Below, in pieces: positions 1 through 8,870 of a DNA stretch of 33,255 bases. The translations under genes were made by a program, and so were the position numbers. Under the pieces are notes generated by a model. It saw only the letters and a list, made by a program, of their open reading frames with translations. It was not told where the DNA came from and searched no databases. Numbering within the stretch: the stretch's first letter is position 1; each line of letters begins with the position of its first letter. This stretch comes from Bacteroidales bacterium UBA6397 (lineage in GTDB: Bacteria; Bacteroidota; Bacteroidia; Bacteroidales; UBA932): assembly GCA_002439875.1 (NCBI GenBank), contig DJQB01000031.1:1-33255 (forward strand), in the 5' to 3' direction.

Positions 1-26
1 ATATAATAACATTAAATTCGGATGGC

Positions 27-3000
27 ATGAAAAGTAAGCTATTGACATGCTTGTTGGTGCTCTTCATCGGAAGCTCACTGACAGCCCTTGCGCAGACGAA
101 GACCGTGACAGGTACCGTTAAGGACCAGTCCGGGCTTGGTGTCATAGGGGCCAGCATCCAGGAAAAGGGGACCAAGAACGGTACCATCACAGACTTGGAT
201 GGCAATTATTCAATCACGGTCAAGGACAATGCGGTCCTTGTCTTCACTTCGATCGGCTATGCCGCTCAGGAAATCCCGGTTTCAGGTAAGACCAAGATCA
301 ATGTCGTGATGGCCGAGGACACACAGTTTCTTGATGAAGTTGTTGTCGTCGGTTATGGTACGATGAAGAAGAGCGACCTGTCCGGTGCATCTGTCTCCAT
401 GAAGGAGTCGGATCTCAAGGGGTCAGTCATCACTAACCTTGATCAGTCACTCCAAGGTCGTGCTGCCGGTGTGTCCGCCGTGCAGACCTCCGGAGCTCCG
501 GGCTCATCGTCATCAATCCGTGTCCGTGGACAGGCTACGGTCAATTCCGCGGCCGAGCCTCTGTACGTGATTGACGGTGTGATTGTCCAGGGTGGCGGTA
601 ATTCAGGCGGAGACTTCGGTCTGGGATCCCTTGGCAACGGCAAGATCTCCACGATCTCTCCTCTTGCCACCATCAACCCTGCCGACATCGTCAGCATGGA
701 AATCCTCAAGGACGCCTCGGCCACCGCGATCTACGGTGCGCAGGGCGCGAACGGAGTTGTTCTCATCACTACCAAGCGTGGTAAGGCCGGTGAAGCGAAA
801 TTTACCTATGATGGTATGGTTGCGGTCAACCGCCAGACCAGCAGGATTGACATGATGGACCTTCGTGAATATGCCGAATACTACAACGACATGGTTTCCA
901 TCGGTGAGCTGACAGCGAATTCCTATTACACCGACCCATCCATTCTCGGCAAGGGAACCAACTGGCAGGACGAAATTTTCCGCACAGCGATTCAGCATCA
1001 GCACCAGATCAGCGCACAAGGCGGTTCTGACAAGGTTCAGTACTACATCTCTGGCTCTTACATGGATCAGGAGGGAACTTTGATCGGTTCTGACTTTAAC
1101 CGTTACTCCGTGCGCGCCAACATTGACGCCCAGCTCAAGTCTTGGTTCAAGCTTGGCCTGAACGCCACATTCGCCAACACCAATGACAACATCAAACTTG
1201 CGGATGGTACCGAGGGTGTGATTTTCTATTCCCTTTCGACCCTTCCTGACATCCCTGTCTATGACATTGACGGGAACTATTCGACAACCGTGCGCGAAGG
1301 TTACACGAGCGCCAACCCTGTCGCATTGGCCATGATGGATGAGTACCTTCTCGGACGTCAGAAACTTACAGGAAACCTTTACGCTGAGTTGACCCCGGTG
1401 AAGCATTTCGTGTTCAGGAGTGAGCTTGGTTTCGATGTCAGTGCCTCCAACGCCACGACCTACAAGCCTATGGTTGATCTTGGCGGCTGGACACGCAAGT
1501 CTAACACGATGAGTTGGCAGAAGAACAACAGCAAGTTCTGGCAGTTGAAGAACTATCTGACCTATTCAAATACATTCGGACGCCACAGCGTCACAGCCAT
1601 GCTCGGCCAGGAATGCTGGGAGTCAAGCTGGAACTATCTCAGCGGCACCAACACCGGCCTGCCGTCCGATGAGATTCACAACATAAAACTCGCCACGGGT
1701 GATGCGACTCTCAATTCCGGTTTCGGCTCATCTGCCATGGCTTCGTTCTTTACGCGTGAGACCTACAACTACGATGACCGCTACCTCTTCACCTACACCT
1801 ACCGTTATGACTGCTCCTCCAACTTCGGCCCGGACAACCGTTGGGCGGGATTCCATTCATTCGCCGGCAGCTGGAGATTCTCCAACGAAAAATTCCTTCA
1901 AGGGATGAAGGAGGCGCTCGGAATGAGCAACGGCAAGATTCGTGTCGGTTGGGGACAGACTGGTAACGCGAACATCGGTGCCGGCGCATGGGAGTCCGGC
2001 ATGAGCAAACTGCCTTCCGCCCTTGGTGACAGCCAGCGTCCTTCTATCATCCCTAACACCGGCATTCACTGGGAGAAGCAGGTTCAGACCAACATCGGTC
2101 TCGACCTTGGATTCTTTGAGGGAGCCGTCAACCTTACTGTTGACCTTTACAAAAAGAAGTCTTCCGACATGTTGATGTCCCTGACCCTTCCGGCCTATAT
2201 GGGAACCCACGGCAACGCTTCCTCAGCTCTGGCTGCTCCTAAGGGAAACTACGGTACCATCGAGAACAAGGGTCTTGAGATCACTCTCGACGCCCATCCT
2301 ATCAATCACAAGGATTTCGGTTGGGACAGCAACTTCCAGATCTCATTCAACCGCAACAAGCTGGTGTCTCTTGACGGCACCGCCAACGCCCAGCTGGTAG
2401 GTTACGGCCAGTGGAGCGACATTGTCAGCGTCACCGAGGTCGGCCAGTCGCTCTACAATTTCTATGGCTACAAGGTGGCGGGTGTCTATACTTCGTTGGA
2501 GGACATCCAGAACTCTCCGAAGCCTGAGAAATACCCTACAGACGGAGTGTTCAACAGGAACACCACGGTCTGGGTCGGAGACCTTAAGTTCGAGGACATC
2601 AACAATGACGGGGTGATCAACGAGAGTGACAAGACCAACATCGGCTCTCCTCTTCCGAAGTTCACCTTTGGCTGGACGAACACCTTCCGTTACAAGAATG
2701 TTGACCTTAGTGTCTTCATCAACGGCTCCTACGGCAACAAGATCCTCAACTACAACATGATGGGACAGGGACATAATGGACTTGTCCACATGAACAGCGC
2801 TTGGGTTAACCAGCACACGTCCATCAAGGACCGCGCTCGGCTTACGGCCATAGATCCGCAGAAGACCTATGCGAGTGGCAACTGGTACGAGGACATCACC
2901 AATGTGACGGTCGCAAATCCGGGCACGAAGACTCCGCGTCCTTCGATCTCCGATCCTAACGACAATGACCGCCTTAGCGACCGCTACATCGAGGACGGAA

Positions 3001-3248
3001 GCTACATCCGCCTTAAGAACATCACTTTTGGCTACACATTCCCTAAGGCAATTCTGAAGAAGGTGAAGATTGACAACGTGCGCGCCTACGTGAACATCCA
3101 GAACCTCTACACCCTGACCAAGTACACGGGCTATGACCCAGAGGTCGGAGCCAGCACCCAGGATTCCACAGGTCTGACATTCGGAGTGGACAACGGACGT
3201 TATCCTTCCCCTACGACCTACTCCTTCGGACTGAACATCACATTCTAA
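27..3248 (+). CDS. susC: SusC-like TonB-dependent outer-membrane oligosaccharide transporter
   Basis: This 1073-residue protein has the full SusC layout. A signal peptide (residues 1-23, ending LTALAQ) leads into a carboxypeptidase-regulatory-like beta-sandwich (about 27-95, VTGTVKDQSG to NVVMAED). The typical DEVVVVGYGT motif follows, then a plug domain (about 115-230, with QGRAAGV, IRVRGQ and YVIDGV) and a long beta-barrel ending in the aromatic C-terminus SFGLNITF. The family imports oligosaccharides across the outer membrane using TonB energy, with the SusD lipoprotein as lid. The start at 27 gives a complete signal peptide; an ATG at 22 is out of frame. susD follows almost at once. The downstream enzymes point to beta-mannan or glucomannan oligosaccharides as cargo; that is inference from context. 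The promoter and any regulator lie left of the window. Confidence 0.96.
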   Translation: MKSKLLTCLLVLFIGSSLTALAQTKTVTGTVKDQSGLGVIGASIQEKGTKNGTITDLDGNYSITVKDNAVLVFTSIGYAAQEIPVSGKTKINVVMAEDTQFLDEVVVVGYGTMKKSDLSGASVSMKESDLKGSVITNLDQSLQGRAAGVSAVQTSGAPGSSSSIRVRGQATVNSAAEPLYVIDGVIVQGGGNSGGDFGLGSLGNGKISTISPLATINPADIVSMEILKDASATAIYGAQGANGVVLITTKRGKAGEAKFTYDGMVAVNRQTSRIDMMDLREYAEYYNDMVSIGELTANSYYTDPSILGKGTNWQDEIFRTAIQHQHQISAQGGSDKVQYYISGSYMDQEGTLIGSDFNRYSVRANIDAQLKSWFKLGLNATFANTNDNIKLADGTEGVIFYSLSTLPDIPVYDIDGNYSTTVREGYTSANPVALAMMDEYLLGRQKLTGNLYAELTPVKHFVFRSELGFDVSASNATTYKPMVDLGGWTRKSNTMSWQKNNSKFWQLKNYLTYSNTFGRHSVTAMLGQECWESSWNYLSGTNTGLPSDEIHNIKLATGDATLNSGFGSSAMASFFTRETYNYDDRYLFTYTYRYDCSSNFGPDNRWAGFHSFAGSWRFSNEKFLQGMKEALGMSNGKIRVGWGQTGNANIGAGAWESGMSKLPSALGDSQRPSIIPNTGIHWEKQVQTNIGLDLGFFEGAVNLTVDLYKKKSSDMLMSLTLPAYMGTHGNASSALAAPKGNYGTIENKGLEITLDAHPINHKDFGWDSNFQISFNRNKLVSLDGTANAQLVGYGQWSDIVSVTEVGQSLYNFYGYKVAGVYTSLEDIQNSPKPEKYPTDGVFNRNTTVWVGDLKFEDINNDGVINESDKTNIGSPLPKFTFGWTNTFRYKNVDLSVFINGSYGNKILNYNMMGQGHNGLVHMNSAWVNQHTSIKDRARLTAIDPQKTYASGNWYEDITNVTVANPGTKTPRPSISDPNDNDRLSDRYIEDGSYIRLKNITFGYTFPKAILKKVKIDNVRAYVNIQNLYTLTKYTGYDPEVGASTQDSTGLTFGVDNGRYPSPTTYSFGLNITF

Positions 3249-3252
3249 TTAT

Positions 3253-3257
3253 GGAGG
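3253..3257 (+). promoter_or_regulatory. Shine-Dalgarno-like GGAGG before susD
   Basis: GGAGG lies exactly 8 nt before the ATG at 3266, which opens a textbook lipoprotein signal. Two earlier in-frame ATGs (3251 and 3260) overlap or flank the GGAGG and would only add five residues (MEEMT). The same arrangement, with the same 8-nt spacing, precedes the gene at 6328. The other genes of the locus lack such a site. Bacteroidetes rarely rely on this element, so it decides the start here and may raise translation of the two genes. Confidence 0.6.
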
Positions 3258-3265
3258 AAATGACA

Positions 3266-5029
3266 ATGAAAAATATAGTTAAAGCATTTGCTGTCGCCAT
3301 ACTGGCACTTGGAGCGGTTTCCTGCGATGATTTCCTCAACCGTCCGTCTGAGGACAGCTACACAACCGAGCAGTACTACAAGAACGATGAGCAGTGCGAG
3401 CAGGGTGTGAACTACCTTTACAACTCTCCGTGGTACGACATCATCCGCTTCTACATCTACGGAACCGAGACAATGTGCGGCAATGTCTATCAGGGACAAA
3501 GCGCCTACACGACCCTTACGGTGAACGGCACAGACGGAGACCTGAAGAACATGTCCTACTCGCTTTGGGCGGTTAACGCTCATTGCAACACGGTCATCAA
3601 CAACATTCTCCGTTCCGAGGGACCGTCACAGGCGAAGAAAAACCAGAGCATCGGTGAGGCTCTCTCGTGGAAGGCCATGGCTTATTTCTTCCTCGTCAGG
3701 ACATTCGGAGACGTTCCGATCATCCATGACAACACCGAGTCCATCAAGGAAGGAAACTATAATGACATAGAGAAGGTCCAGAAGGCAGATGTCTATGAAT
3801 ATATCATCATGACCCTTGAGAAGGCGATGGAACTTCTTCCGAAGAATGCCTACAAAGGAGTCTATAACCGCATCGACTACTATGCCGCGGAGGCTCTCCT
3901 CTCAAAGGTCTATCTGACCAAGGCTGGTGTGAGCGGTTCTCTGAATCAAGATGATCTGGCCAAGGCGCGGGATTACGCCAAGGATGTCATCGAGCATTCC
4001 GGCAGGTCTCTTACCCCGGTATATTCAGATGTGTTCCGTCTCTCACCTAAGGTCTTTCAGCAGACGGGAGAGTGCTTGTTCTCCTGGCTTTGGACAAGTA
4101 CATCCGGTATTTGGACCGCTCAGAACTCAATCCAGAGCGATGTCGGCATGGGTGGTTTTGACGAGTTCGGTGACTGCTGGGGTGACTGGAAAGGACCTTC
4201 CGTGGATCTTCAGGACGCTTTCGGAGTCTCTGCCGACGAGGACCCGGAAGTCAGAAAAGCAAACGACAAGGATGACCGCCGCGCTGCCACAATGATGATG
4301 TTCGGTGACCAGTACAGCTATTTCTGGACAGATCTGGGAGGATTCGATTTCTACCGTTTCTACTATGATCCAAGCTATTCTCCAAACAGTACCAACGGCA
4401 GCTTCCAGTGTGGAAGCGGTGCGAATTACTGCAAGCATCTGTACGGGAACGGTGCTGACCATAAGGCAGCCCTCGGAGTAAGTGCCGGTAACATGACCAA
4501 CCAGCTTCCGACCCACATCCTGAGGCTAAGCGACATCTATCTTGTCTGTGCGGAAGCTTGCCTGCTTACCGGTGACTCCGGTTCGGCTCTTGAATATGTC
4601 AACCAGGTCCGCGGACGTGCAAATGCGGAGCCTCTGAAGTCCGTCACATTCGAAGACATCTGGAAGGAGCGCCGTCTTGAACTTGCCCTTGAGGGTGACC
4701 GCTGGTACGATTTCGTCCGCCGTTCCTACTATGACGTGAACAGCTGCATCTCCGAGCTCCTTGCCCAGAGAAGGTCGGCGTGGGATGGCCTTGCCAAGGC
4801 CTACGGAAACTATGTACTTGACGCTACCGGAGAATATGTCGGGCCAGGAGCCAAAGCCTGGGACAACTCGGAGATCAAGTACAAGGGTGACGAGGAGCTT
4901 GTCGATGTGAAAGCGTCCATGTTCACGATGCCGTTCCCATCAGAGGATGTTGTCCTCAATCCTAACATGGGATCGGATGTCGAGGGAGTCCATGTTGACG
5001 TCCGTGAGACTTATAAGTATGACTTTTAA
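3266..5029 (+). CDS. susD: SusD-like starch-binding/nutrient-uptake outer-membrane lipoprotein
   Basis: This is the surface lipoprotein lid of the SusCD importer. From the ATG at 3266 the product is 587 residues. It opens with a lipoprotein signal (lipobox AVSC, Cys20) followed directly by DD, an arrangement that resembles the surface lipoprotein export signal of Bacteroidetes. The body is the SusD/RagB alpha-helical TPR fold: the N-terminal segment FLNRPSEDSYTTEQYY, the middle part ALSWKAMAYFFLVRTFGDVPI, and the C-terminal family motifs LRLSDIYLVCAEACLLTG, VNQVRGRAN and IWKERRLELALEGDRWYDFVR. It starts 17 nt after the SusC stop. An upstream ATG at 3251 overlaps the apparent ribosome-binding site and is less likely to be the start. 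Substrate specificity cannot be read from the sequence; the neighbours suggest glucomannan-type oligosaccharides. Confidence 0.95.
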   Translation: MKNIVKAFAVAILALGAVSCDDFLNRPSEDSYTTEQYYKNDEQCEQGVNYLYNSPWYDIIRFYIYGTETMCGNVYQGQSAYTTLTVNGTDGDLKNMSYSLWAVNAHCNTVINNILRSEGPSQAKKNQSIGEALSWKAMAYFFLVRTFGDVPIIHDNTESIKEGNYNDIEKVQKADVYEYIIMTLEKAMELLPKNAYKGVYNRIDYYAAEALLSKVYLTKAGVSGSLNQDDLAKARDYAKDVIEHSGRSLTPVYSDVFRLSPKVFQQTGECLFSWLWTSTSGIWTAQNSIQSDVGMGGFDEFGDCWGDWKGPSVDLQDAFGVSADEDPEVRKANDKDDRRAATMMMFGDQYSYFWTDLGGFDFYRFYYDPSYSPNSTNGSFQCGSGANYCKHLYGNGADHKAALGVSAGNMTNQLPTHILRLSDIYLVCAEACLLTGDSGSALEYVNQVRGRANAEPLKSVTFEDIWKERRLELALEGDRWYDFVRRSYYDVNSCISELLAQRRSAWDGLAKAYGNYVLDATGEYVGPGAKAWDNSEIKYKGDEELVDVKASMFTMPFPSEDVVLNPNMGSDVEGVHVDVRETYKYDF

Positions 5030-5043
5030 TCAGTGAGAAACTT

Positions 5044-6309
5044 ATGAAATCAATCATAAAATATTTTGTTGCCGCTCTCTGTGTGGCCGGCCTCTTCTCC
5101 TGCGACAGGGCTGACTACCCGGATCGTTTCAGACAGGCTGACGGCAAACCTACCGTTCATTTCGTAAGGCCTGCGGATCAGGATGTGATCATCACATCGG
5201 CAAGCCTTGAGCAGATCATCTGCATCGTGGGCGAGAACCTCAAGAGCGTCCATGACATCTATTTCAACGACCAGCCGGCCATTCTGAACACAAGCTACAT
5301 GACCGACAATACTCTGCTTGTGGCCGTTCCTAAAAATCTGCCTGTTGTCACGACTGACAAGATGTACCTTATCACAAAGGACAGCACAGTCGTGGACTAT
5401 GACTTCAAGGTGCTGCTTCCGGTTCCTAAAGTGAACGGAATGTCTTTCGAATGGGCTAGCCCTGGCGAGACTGTCACCATCACCGGTAACTACTTTGCAG
5501 AACCTCTAACGGTCGAGTTCCCAGGGGCTGAGGCTACCTCAATCTCCAATGTGACAATCAACTCGTTTGATGTCGTGGTTCCTGAAGGCGCGCAGCCTGG
5601 CAAGATCAAGGTGACGACCGAATCCGGAACCGCTCAGTCCATCTTCCAGTACAAAGACAGCCGTGGCATGCTGTTCAGCTTCGATGACGCCCGTGGAAAC
5701 CATGGTTGGCACGCCATGACTATTCAAAGCGATGAGAACTCACTGGACGGCAACTATCTCCAACTCTACGACGCCGGTGGCCTCAAGGCCGATGGTACCG
5801 ACTGGGCTGACACAGGTTACCACTTTGAGTACTGGCCGGGAAACTGGAACACTCCGGAGACTTACGATGATCCTGAAGGAATAGACCTTAGGAAAGTTGT
5901 GGATTTCACGAACTTCGCCAACATGGCCCTCAAGTTCGAGATGCGTATTCCTGAGGATCATCCTTGGACTGGATGCCCGATGCAGATCTACTTCGCAAGC
6001 CTCAGCATGTGTACGCTAGCCACTGCGAACAACACCTACTTCCACGATGAGTCAATTTCTCTTCCACGTGTGTTGTACAAACCTTGGAAATCGACCGGCT
6101 CATTTGACACAGGTGGAAAATGGATCACTGTGACATTCCCGTTCTCCAGCGACTTTGTTTGGTACTGGGATGGAACAAAGGCGACGGGTACGCTCTCTGC
6201 TGATTCGTTCTCAGGATTCGAGATCTTCATGGCAGCCGGAGAAGCTGAAGGAACACCTTGCGCTCCGCTGATCCAGATCGACAACATCCGCGCTGTCCCT
6301 TACAAATAA
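5044..6309 (+). CDS. TIG-domain surface glycan-binding lipoprotein (SusE-position, SGBP-B-like)
   Basis: The 421-residue lipoprotein has a signal ending LFSC (Cys20). It is followed by two immunoglobulin-like IPT/TIG modules (about 38-125 and 128-205; the second shows SPGETVTITGNYF and PEGAQPGKIKVTT). A C-terminal beta-sandwich (about 210-421) begins LFSFDDARGNHGW and is rich in exposed Trp and Tyr, for example EYWPGNWNTPE, HPWTGCPM and FVWYWDGT. This layout matches Bacteroidetes surface glycan-binding proteins, where the C-terminal domain binds the polysaccharide and the TIG modules act as a stalk. It lies 14 nt after susD. The ligand is inferred to be the beta-mannan or glucomannan handled by the enzymes downstream. 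No catalytic motif is visible. Confidence 0.87.
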   Translation: MKSIIKYFVAALCVAGLFSCDRADYPDRFRQADGKPTVHFVRPADQDVIITSASLEQIICIVGENLKSVHDIYFNDQPAILNTSYMTDNTLLVAVPKNLPVVTTDKMYLITKDSTVVDYDFKVLLPVPKVNGMSFEWASPGETVTITGNYFAEPLTVEFPGAEATSISNVTINSFDVVVPEGAQPGKIKVTTESGTAQSIFQYKDSRGMLFSFDDARGNHGWHAMTIQSDENSLDGNYLQLYDAGGLKADGTDWADTGYHFEYWPGNWNTPETYDDPEGIDLRKVVDFTNFANMALKFEMRIPEDHPWTGCPMQIYFASLSMCTLATANNTYFHDESISLPRVLYKPWKSTGSFDTGGKWITVTFPFSSDFVWYWDGTKATGTLSADSFSGFEIFMAAGEAEGTPCAPLIQIDNIRAVPYK

Positions 6310-6314
6310 TGAAT

Positions 6315-6319
6315 GGAGG
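6315..6319 (+). promoter_or_regulatory. Shine-Dalgarno-like GGAGG before the second glycan-binding gene
   Basis: GGAGG stands 8 nt before the ATG at 6328, the same spacing and nearly the same flanks (ATGGAGGAAA, then ATGAAAAATAT) as upstream of susD at 3253. The ATG at 6313 overlaps the element, so the ATG at 6328, which starts a clean lipoprotein signal, is preferred. Confidence 0.6.
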
Positions 6320-6327
6320 AAAAGAAC

Positions 6328-8736
6328 ATGAAAAATATATTTAGATATTCAGCACTCTTGGCTCTCTGCTCCGCGTTTGTCGGTCTGACAGGCTGCGGAC
6401 AGGATGAACTTGAAACTGATCCGTACGGAGACGGTGTGAAGCTTGCGGCCTTCGCTCCGGAGCCAGCGATGCGTGGAGGCGAACTCCGTATTCTTGGAAG
6501 CAACCTTCAGGACGTGTCTGAGATCCGCTTTCAGGGCGGTGTCTCGGTCACCGAGTACGAGGTTGTGGAATCAGGCAAGCATTCTGAAATCCGTTTCACT
6601 ATTCCTCTCGAAGGACCAGAGCCGGGTAAGATCACTATTGTGGACAAGGACGGCAATGAACATTCAAGCCTCTCGTCCCTTACTTTCACCGAACCGATGA
6701 AAATTGATTCCTTCGCGCCTGCCGAGGCTCTTTCCGGGGATGAGGTCACCATCACTGGTGAATATCTCAACATCGTCAAGGAGGTCATCTTCGGAGGCGA
6801 TGTGAGGGTAACAGAGTTTGTAAGCCAGTCCCGTCACGAGTTGAAGGTCAAACTTCCGGCCAGCGCGGTCAGCGGTTATGTCCAGGTCGGTGACGTGAAT
6901 GAGCTTGAGGATGAGCAGACAATCCCTAACATTGTCTATTCCAAAGAGGAACTGACTGTCGGAGAACCTACTGTGGTGACAGCTAAGAAGACCACCTACA
7001 AGTCTGGTGATGTCATCACTGTCACAGGTGAGCATCTTGACATGATTCAGACCATTGATCTTGCCGGAGCAAGCGGTGTTGAGTTCACTTGCAGTGAAGA
7101 CGCGACAGCGCTCACATTCAATCTCCCGGCGTCAGCCACTGACGGAGAGATCACCTTGACCTCATTCGCCGGCAAGACTTTTTCCGCAGGAGAGATTGAG
7201 ACCGTCACTGTAGCAGATCTTGGTATAGCCTCATTGGCGAAGGATGGCCGTTACAAGGCAGGTGGCTCAGTGGAGATCACAGGCTCTGACCTTGACCTTG
7301 TGACCAAGCTTGAGTTCAACAATGCGGAGGCTTCGTTCGCCCTCAAGGACGGAAAACTCTACGCTGACATTCCTGCTACTGCCAAGGATGGTGCTGTCAC
7401 CGTGACACTTGAGTCCGGAAAGCAGGCCACAACTCCTGAGATTGAGGTTGTGAAGCCAGTGATTACCGGAGTTGACAAGACTTCAGCCGTGGCAGGAAAG
7501 GACAAAATTGAACTCAGCGGAACCGACCTTGACCTCGTCACGGATGTAAAGAACGGAGACGATGTGCAGGGATTCATAACTTGTGAATATGTGGTTGACA
7601 GCCCAGAGAGAGTTACTGTCACCGTGGCCCGCGAGGCCTATAACGGTCCGTTTACAGTCACCGCTGCCAATGGCTACGAGTCAGTCTCCGGCAATGTTGA
7701 GATCACTTACGACGAGGCTGTCTCCATCACTTTCACAAAGCCTTCATTCAGTGTGGGACGTCAAGTATCAATCACCGGAACCAATCTCCAGAACATTGAG
7801 TCTATCACCATCAAGGGTATTAAAGTTACCTCCTACGCCAATAGGACAGATGAGGCAATGTCATTCGGAATCCCAGACGGAATCGGACCTGGAGTCTATC
7901 GTCTAGGAATCACCCTCGTGACAGGTGAGACATTCAACTGGCCTGTTCCGTTAGAGATTACCGCTCCTTACACCGAGACATTCATTTGGGAAGGCTCTGA
8001 GGATCTTGCCGGTTGGGGTAACTCTCCTTATCTCGGTGCGCCTAACGCTTTCCAGGAGATCGGAATCGCTGAGGGAGATGTCATCAGAGTTTACTTTACG
8101 GCCTATAATGAAAAGTGGCAGTTCAAGACCTTCGCTGGTCACTGGGGAGATCCGTTCCTGTTTGCCGAGATCGGTGGCAGTGAGATGGTCAACCAGGATA
8201 ATTGCGATGCCTCCGCCGGCTACTTCGCGTTCAACGTGACAGCTGACATCCTCGCCAAGCTTATCAATCAGGACACCACATGGGGCGGAGCGTTCCAGTG
8301 TCAGGGTGAAGGTGTTGTCATCAAGGGTGTAAGCCTCATCCATTACGGAGCGACCGAGAATGTCATCTGGGAAGGAGAATTGTACACCGGAGACGACTAC
8401 AACAACAATCTTGAGATCGGGACTGAGGATGACTGGGTGAACGCTGGTCTGGAAGAGGACTGCGAGATCCGGATCTACTTCTCAGCGAAGTCCGAAACCG
8501 ATTGGCAGATCCAGCTCTTCGATGGCCACTGGAGCGGACTTACTGAGTTGAACATGCCTGGCGATGCTGCCAACCAGTTCAATGCGGCAAACTCTCCAGA
8601 GGCTTTTGGCAAGGGCTACATCAGTTTCAAGGCCACCAAGCCTATCTTTACCAAACTGACGACAAAAGCTTATTGGGGTAGTGCCCTTATCGTTCAGGGT
8701 AAAGGCGTTACAGTTAAGAAAATAGCATTCTTGTAG
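6328..8736 (+). CDS. Multi-TIG surface glycan-binding lipoprotein with duplicated C-terminal domain
   Basis: From the ATG at 6328 this is an 802-residue lipoprotein (lipobox LTGC, Cys23, followed by GQDELETD). Residues from about 35 to 550 form six consecutive IPT/TIG-like repeats. Each carries a variant of G-x-x-(I/V)-x-I-x-G-x-x-L followed by (V/I)xF. The end of the protein (about 553-802) holds two related domains in tandem. Each begins (F/V)IWEG, continues with WQ(F/I)..F.GHW, and ends WG(G/S)A followed by (C/V)QG.GV..K. They look like paired carbohydrate-binding modules on a long TIG stalk. The gene sits 18 nt after the previous glycan-binding gene and probably presents a binding head well away from the membrane. 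The binding role is inferred from position and domain type; the ligand is not known from sequence. Confidence 0.85.
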   Translation: MKNIFRYSALLALCSAFVGLTGCGQDELETDPYGDGVKLAAFAPEPAMRGGELRILGSNLQDVSEIRFQGGVSVTEYEVVESGKHSEIRFTIPLEGPEPGKITIVDKDGNEHSSLSSLTFTEPMKIDSFAPAEALSGDEVTITGEYLNIVKEVIFGGDVRVTEFVSQSRHELKVKLPASAVSGYVQVGDVNELEDEQTIPNIVYSKEELTVGEPTVVTAKKTTYKSGDVITVTGEHLDMIQTIDLAGASGVEFTCSEDATALTFNLPASATDGEITLTSFAGKTFSAGEIETVTVADLGIASLAKDGRYKAGGSVEITGSDLDLVTKLEFNNAEASFALKDGKLYADIPATAKDGAVTVTLESGKQATTPEIEVVKPVITGVDKTSAVAGKDKIELSGTDLDLVTDVKNGDDVQGFITCEYVVDSPERVTVTVAREAYNGPFTVTAANGYESVSGNVEITYDEAVSITFTKPSFSVGRQVSITGTNLQNIESITIKGIKVTSYANRTDEAMSFGIPDGIGPGVYRLGITLVTGETFNWPVPLEITAPYTETFIWEGSEDLAGWGNSPYLGAPNAFQEIGIAEGDVIRVYFTAYNEKWQFKTFAGHWGDPFLFAEIGGSEMVNQDNCDASAGYFAFNVTADILAKLINQDTTWGGAFQCQGEGVVIKGVSLIHYGATENVIWEGELYTGDDYNNNLEIGTEDDWVNAGLEEDCEIRIYFSAKSETDWQIQLFDGHWSGLTELNMPGDAANQFNAANSPEAFGKGYISFKATKPIFTKLTTKAYWGSALIVQGKGVTVKKIAFL

Positions 8737-8753
8737 AATCTATCATGACATTA

Positions 8754-8783
8754 TTCCGGGGGAGGGTGAAACCTCCTCCGGGA
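8754..8783 (+). terminator. Strong hairpin between binding genes and enzyme genes
   Basis: A 12-bp stem (8754-8765 with 8772-8783, core CCGGGGGAGG against CCTCCTCCGG) closes a 6-nt GTGAAA loop, with two G-U pairs if transcribed. It begins 18 nt after the stop of the glycan-binding gene. No T-run follows, so it may be an attenuator, an RNA-processing site or a 3'-end stabiliser rather than a full intrinsic terminator. It would favour more message for the import and binding genes than for the enzymes. Confidence 0.55.
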
Positions 8784-8790
8784 TCCAAAT

Positions 8791-8840
8791 CGGCTGCTAG
8801 AGGCCTTGCCGTACAGCCGCGAAATCCGCCCGAATGGCGG
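8791..8840 (+). other. Structured leader upstream of the GH5 gene
   Basis: Two further hairpins follow in the same spacer. CGGCTG (8791-8796) can pair with CAGCCG (8814-8819), and CCGCC (8826-8830) with GGCGG (8836-8840) around a CGAAT loop. No open reading frame or clear promoter is visible in the 134-nt gap, so the spacer appears to act as RNA structure. Confidence 0.35.
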
Positions 8841-8870
8841 TCAAAACGAACTTGAATAATTTGAATTATT

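Noticed and set aside
603..1406. 267-codon open frame on the - strand inside susC
   Set aside because: It lies entirely antisense to a clear SusC gene and its translation shows no family motif; strong codon bias often leaves such shadows.
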